Source: Methanobacteriota archaeon (GTDB taxonomy: Archaea > Thermoplasmatota > Poseidoniia > Poseidoniales > Poseidoniaceae). Taken from it: a stretch of 5,760 nucleotides of DNA. The translations under genes were made by a program, and so were the position numbers. Shown one piece after another: positions 1 through 5,760 of the stretch. The stretch is from NCBI GenBank assembly GCA_002706615.1, contig PALS01000039.1:26283-32042 (forward strand), read 5' to 3'. The notes beneath the pieces were generated by a model. That model was not told where the DNA came from and did not search any database. It saw nothing but the letters and a program-made list of their open reading frames with translations. Within the stretch, counting starts at the first letter, position 1, and the number at the start of each line of letters is the position of its first letter.

Positions 1-105
1 AGAAATATACCTCATAATACAAGGATTTCCGAACGTCAAAACCAGAATATGAATGCTGGCAATTCACGCCGGCCCGGTGGACCTAGAAGGCCAAGGCGTC
101 TCTGA
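1..105 (+). CDS. C-terminal end of an upstream gene, Arg-rich tail (partial)
   Basis: The first frame is open from base 1 to a TGA at 103-105, while the other two forward frames hit stops within the first 51 bases. The last residues read NMNAGNSRRPGGPRRPRRL, a basic Arg/Gly/Pro tail of the kind often found at the ends of RNA- or nucleic-acid-binding proteins. Only 34 codons are visible and no domain can be named, so the function is unknown. The stop is 48 bp before glyA, in the same direction and the same frame, so the two could be co-transcribed. It could also be chance open sequence. Confidence 0.4.
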   Translation, partial: RNIPHNTRISERQNQNMNAGNSRRPGGPRRPRRL

Positions 106-119
106 GAAAATCTCTCAGA
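101..119. repeat. 7-bp inverted repeat over the upstream stop codon
   Basis: TCTGAGA (101-107) and TCTCAGA (113-119) are perfect reverse complements separated by the 5-base loop AAATC. The left arm contains the TGA that ends the upstream frame. A hairpin here could mark the 3' end of the upstream transcript, but no T-tract follows it, so a terminator role is only a guess. Confidence 0.3.
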
Positions 120-153
120 TAACCAAGAGTTCAAAGGCCGTGTTCAAAGTGCT

Positions 154-1473
154 ATGTTCATGGTAGAGTCGAAAGGTGATTGGGCAGCAAATTCTCAAAA
201 TACCGGATATGCAGATACTGTAATGCAAGCAGTATCTCTTAGTGGCAAATTATACAGAGAGGGTTTGGGAATGATTGCTAGTGAGAACATAGTTTCTCCT
301 ATGGTGCAAAAAATTGTTTCTAGCGATTTACACGGCCGATACGCAGAGGGATTGCCATACAAACGGTATTACCAAGGGTGCGGCGGTTTCGACACAATCG
401 AAGAATTAGGACTCGAACTTGCTAAAGAGGTTTTTAGTGCACCATTTGCCAATATTCAATCTACAAGTGGAACCGTCTCTAATATTGCAGCTCTGAAAGC
501 CTTAGCAAAACCCGGAGACCAAATTACTGCGGTATCAACTGCAGATGGCGGCCATATCTCTCACGCTAGGATGGGGGCAGTTGGTTTACGTGATCTTAAT
601 CTTTCAACATATCCTTGGGATGAGGAACGTATGGAACCAGACATAGATGCATCAGCAGATTTAATTCGAGAATTAAAACCTAAGATTGCATTATTTGGAC
701 AATCTGTTTTCCTATTCCCAACCCCGCTGAGAGAATTAGCAGATGCAGCCCATGAAGTAGGTTCGACTGTGATGTATGATGGTGCTCATGTTCTCGGTCT
801 AATTGCAGGAGGTTGTTTTCAAGACCCATTGCGTGAGGGTGCAGATGTGATGACTGGTTCATCTCACAAAACATTCCCTGGGCCACAAGGTGGTTTCATC
901 TTGTCATCATCAGAAGACGAAAAGTTCCAGCGCAGATTAAACAATGCGGTATTCCCTGGTACTTGTTCCTCATACCATTTACACCACGTTGCGGGTAAAG
1001 TTGTGGCATTAGCCGAGTTCAAAGAATATGGTCAAAAATTATCTGAAAACACTGTTGCAAACGCTAAAGCATTTGCTTCAGCACTTGCTGCAGAAGGGTT
1101 TGATGTACTTGCGGAATCTCGCGGTTATACAGCCTCACATCAAGTATTAACTAGACATGGAGAATTAGATTCAGGCGCAGGTGCAAAGGCTGCACAACTG
1201 TTGGAAGACGCTGGAATTATTACCAACATGAACATGCTTCCGGGCGATACTAAAGCAATGACTCCATCTGGATTACGACTTGGAGTTCAAGAGTTAACTA
1301 GAGTTGGAATGGGTACTTCTGAAATGGAGGAGGTAGCGAATTTCTATGCTAGAGTTCTAATAAAATCAGAAGACCCTGCCATGGTAAAACAGGATGTTAG
1401 AGACTTTAAATCACAATATCACACTATCAGATATTGCTTCAATGAAGATGATGCAAGCGGTTATCCATTGTGA
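154..1473 (+). CDS. glyA: Serine hydroxymethyltransferase, archaeal type
   Basis: This PLP-dependent fold-type I enzyme interconverts serine and glycine in the cytosol, passing the hydroxymethyl carbon to a reduced pterin (tetrahydrofolate, or tetrahydromethanopterin in some archaea). At 439 residues it is a normal full length. Visible landmarks are IASEN (41-45), the YAEG motif with catalytic Glu65, KRYYQG with Tyr72/Tyr73, GGHISH with the PLP-stacking His134, YDGAH with Asp209 and His212, SSHKTFPGPQGG with the Schiff-base Lys239, and SGLRLG with the carboxylate-binding Arg375. They match E. coli GlyA residues E57, Y64/Y65, H126, D200, H203, K229 and R363 in order and spacing. The GGHISH, SVFLFP and AHVLGLIAGG wording is, from memory, closer to archaeal than to bacterial enzymes. 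The frame opens after the TGA at 103, leaving ATG 154 or ATG 160 as start; neither has a clear Shine-Dalgarno, which fits leaderless translation. An SHMT-like transaldolase is a less likely alternative. Confidence 0.95.
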   Translation: MFMVESKGDWAANSQNTGYADTVMQAVSLSGKLYREGLGMIASENIVSPMVQKIVSSDLHGRYAEGLPYKRYYQGCGGFDTIEELGLELAKEVFSAPFANIQSTSGTVSNIAALKALAKPGDQITAVSTADGGHISHARMGAVGLRDLNLSTYPWDEERMEPDIDASADLIRELKPKIALFGQSVFLFPTPLRELADAAHEVGSTVMYDGAHVLGLIAGGCFQDPLREGADVMTGSSHKTFPGPQGGFILSSSEDEKFQRRLNNAVFPGTCSSYHLHHVAGKVVALAEFKEYGQKLSENTVANAKAFASALAAEGFDVLAESRGYTASHQVLTRHGELDSGAGAKAAQLLEDAGIITNMNMLPGDTKAMTPSGLRLGVQELTRVGMGTSEMEEVANFYARVLIKSEDPAMVKQDVRDFKSQYHTIRYCFNEDDASGYPL

Positions 1474-1507
1474 AGAAGTTCAAGTGTAATGCCTTGATAG
1501 GAGTGCC

Positions 1508-2527
1508 ATGCCCCTTGTCGATGGTCCTGAATTGGAAATCGACCAAGAGTTAACCTCTCTATATTCTCAGTCATTTACATCCAACAAAGGAATACTTGTT
1601 GATAATGCTGGTTTAGCATGGATGCGCTGGCGTGCAGACGGTTTGGAAGCATGGTGGAACTTTTTTGAAGAGAACATAGATGCTCCAATGGGTCGTAGGC
1701 TAGCTAATGCAGCCTGCGATGAAGAAGAATGGTTAATCTCTGGAGGACAGATCGATGTTTCTGGTTTTTTCAAAAAACGCAAGGCTAGTGATGCTATAAT
1801 TTCCCGATGGAAATTATATGGATGGGGGATGCCTTCAATTTCTCCACCGGGGGTAGAAGGTGGTTTTTTGACACCGATTGTTTGTGGCATATTACAAGCA
1901 GACCTTGAAAGACAGAATAATGAAAGATATAAGATGCGATGGGAGCAAAAAACAGCAGACATGTGTCGATTGAATCTGGAGATTTCGACAATGCCATTAG
2001 TCCCTTCTGGGCCATCGAAGAACTCTTCGAATTATCAAATTGGTGAATCTGTTGAATTGCAGATTGAAAGTGGTTGGCGCCTTGATGGCCAACGGCACTG
2101 TTTGCTACCATCTGGACTATTTTCTCGATTGGAAGATTCGTGTGCAGGTTTGGTAGCAGATATTTCAGATGACATTAGAGATGCCTGGCCTCAGATTAAC
2201 GATGGCTTTCTTTCTATGGCTCTAGCATCATTCAGACTCTTCATTGCTGGTGAAGAATTGTTTATGGCTTTGGACGCGGAAAGTTGGCTAGAAACAGCCG
2301 ACGTAGTATTTGGTGAGAAGGGCCTTAGTAGCCCTATTGAGGCTAAATCTATCGATGAAAATGGCGGTGTTGAATTGCATTATGAATCACTACCGTTTTT
2401 ACCGATTTCATTAGGAATGCTAGCCGGAGCATGGACTAGATGCGAGGGTAGACCTGTCAAGGTTGAATTGATTGATGATGAAGACAAAATAGTCATTCGA
2501 TTGTTCAGTAGATATGAGTTAGCATAA
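1508..2527 (+). CDS. Uncharacterised acidic soluble protein, 339 residues
   Basis: I do not recognise the family. The frame is fully open, with a GGAG (1500-1503) just 4 bases before ATG 1508, which supports that start. It begins 34 bp after glyA in the same direction, so co-transcription is likely. No signal peptide or membrane segment is visible; the protein is acidic and rich in Trp (WMRW, EAWWNFFEE near residues 38-55; RWKLYGWGMP near 100-109), with six scattered Cys (for example in NAACDEEEW and RHCLLPSG) that form no CxxC pair. The N-terminal third ends in a long charged, probably helical stretch (ADLERQNNERYKMRWEQ, about residues 130-146). The second half looks like alternating strands and helices ending in KIVIRLFSRYEL. 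The context beside one-carbon metabolism gives no firm hint of function. A small-ligand or regulatory domain is possible but unproven. Confidence 0.8.
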   Translation: MPLVDGPELEIDQELTSLYSQSFTSNKGILVDNAGLAWMRWRADGLEAWWNFFEENIDAPMGRRLANAACDEEEWLISGGQIDVSGFFKKRKASDAIISRWKLYGWGMPSISPPGVEGGFLTPIVCGILQADLERQNNERYKMRWEQKTADMCRLNLEISTMPLVPSGPSKNSSNYQIGESVELQIESGWRLDGQRHCLLPSGLFSRLEDSCAGLVADISDDIRDAWPQINDGFLSMALASFRLFIAGEELFMALDAESWLETADVVFGEKGLSSPIEAKSIDENGGVELHYESLPFLPISLGMLAGAWTRCEGRPVKVELIDDEDKIVIRLFSRYELA

Positions 2528-2535
2528 TTATAAAA
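2528..2535 (+). promoter_or_regulatory. Possible TATA-like element before the TSP3 gene
   Basis: TTATAAAA directly follows the stop of the 339-residue gene and resembles the AT-rich archaeal TATA box. A start site about 25 bases downstream would give a leader of roughly 80 bases before ATG 2636. No BRE is obvious and the region is AT-rich anyway, so the support is weak. Confidence 0.2.
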
Positions 2536-2536
2536 T

Positions 2537-2549
2537 CACCCGTAGGGTG
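2537..2549. repeat. Small perfect hairpin, CACCC-GTA-GGGTG
   Basis: CACCC (2537-2541) and GGGTG (2545-2549) pair perfectly around a 3-base loop, 9 bases after the stop codon at 2525-2527. It could mark the 3' end of the glyA-339 aa transcript. On the + strand no T-run follows; on the - strand it is followed by ATTTTATAA. Its place between two genes is suggestive, but the stem is only 5 bp. Confidence 0.3.
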
Positions 2550-2809
2550 GCGATAATTCAATACTCATTTACCGTGAAGGTTTATGACCATAAGGTGACT
2601 CGACATACTTGCATCGAAGTGCGGAGCGTATTATTATGTCAATGTCACACAATCAGATGGCCTATGCGGCTATTGTCTCAACTCTCATTTTCGGCTCCCT
2701 ATTCGTAGGTACTACCGGATTCTTTCAAACCAGTGAAGGAGCGGGAGATTACGACTCAGCAGTAGATGATGATTTGATCGGTTCAGGTACCGACCCAACC
2801 GCTTCTACC

Positions 2810-5760
<2,951 letters not shown>

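Noticed and set aside
1567..1962. Open frame of 131 codons on the - strand inside the 339-residue gene
   Set aside because: It lies wholly within a better-supported + strand gene, has no recognisable domain, and its residues look like the complement of the + frame.

Overview
The window reads as a piece of an archaeal genome, most plausibly a planktonic marine Euryarchaeote of the Marine Group II / Poseidoniales type. This is inferred from three things: an archaeal-style serine hydroxymethyltransferase, a very long Asp-rich protein built from thrombospondin type 3 (TSP3) calcium-binding repeats behind one N-terminal hydrophobic segment, and moderately AT-rich DNA. No 16S rRNA or other taxonomic marker is present, so the assignment is tentative. 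All supported genes lie on the + strand.

Layout. Bases 1-105 are probably the Arg-rich C-terminal end of an upstream gene, whose stop lies inside a 7-bp inverted repeat. Bases 154-1473 encode a complete PLP-dependent serine hydroxymethyltransferase (glyA) with all key active-site residues. Only 34 bp later, 1508-2527 encode a 339-residue soluble acidic protein of unknown function, probably co-transcribed with glyA. An 81-bp gap (to the TTG candidate start; 108 bp to the preferred ATG) holds a small hairpin and a weak TATA-like element. From 2636 to about 5531 runs one long TSP3-repeat surface protein gene with 22 DxDxDG-type motifs. It is split by a single in-frame TAG at 3449-3451, and the frame is open on both sides of that stop. 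Embedded in the second part is a stretch that looks like a barrel-sandwich (lipoyl/HlyD-like) domain. The repeat gene then breaks off inside a repeat, and the sequence becomes the C-terminal part of a type I glyceraldehyde-3-phosphate dehydrogenase in another frame (about 5523 to the window end).

The two most important observations are that amber codon and the abrupt TSP3-to-GAPDH switch. The switch falls on a short segment (ATTGGTATG, 5523-5531) that makes sense in both genes. That is the signature expected of a microhomology-mediated chimera (amplification, assembly or a real deletion), not of a natural gene boundary. No mobile element, CRISPR array, RNA gene or defence system was found. 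I do not see strong evidence for a new multi-gene system; the unknown 339-residue protein and the lipoyl-like insert in the repeat protein are the best candidates for new biology.
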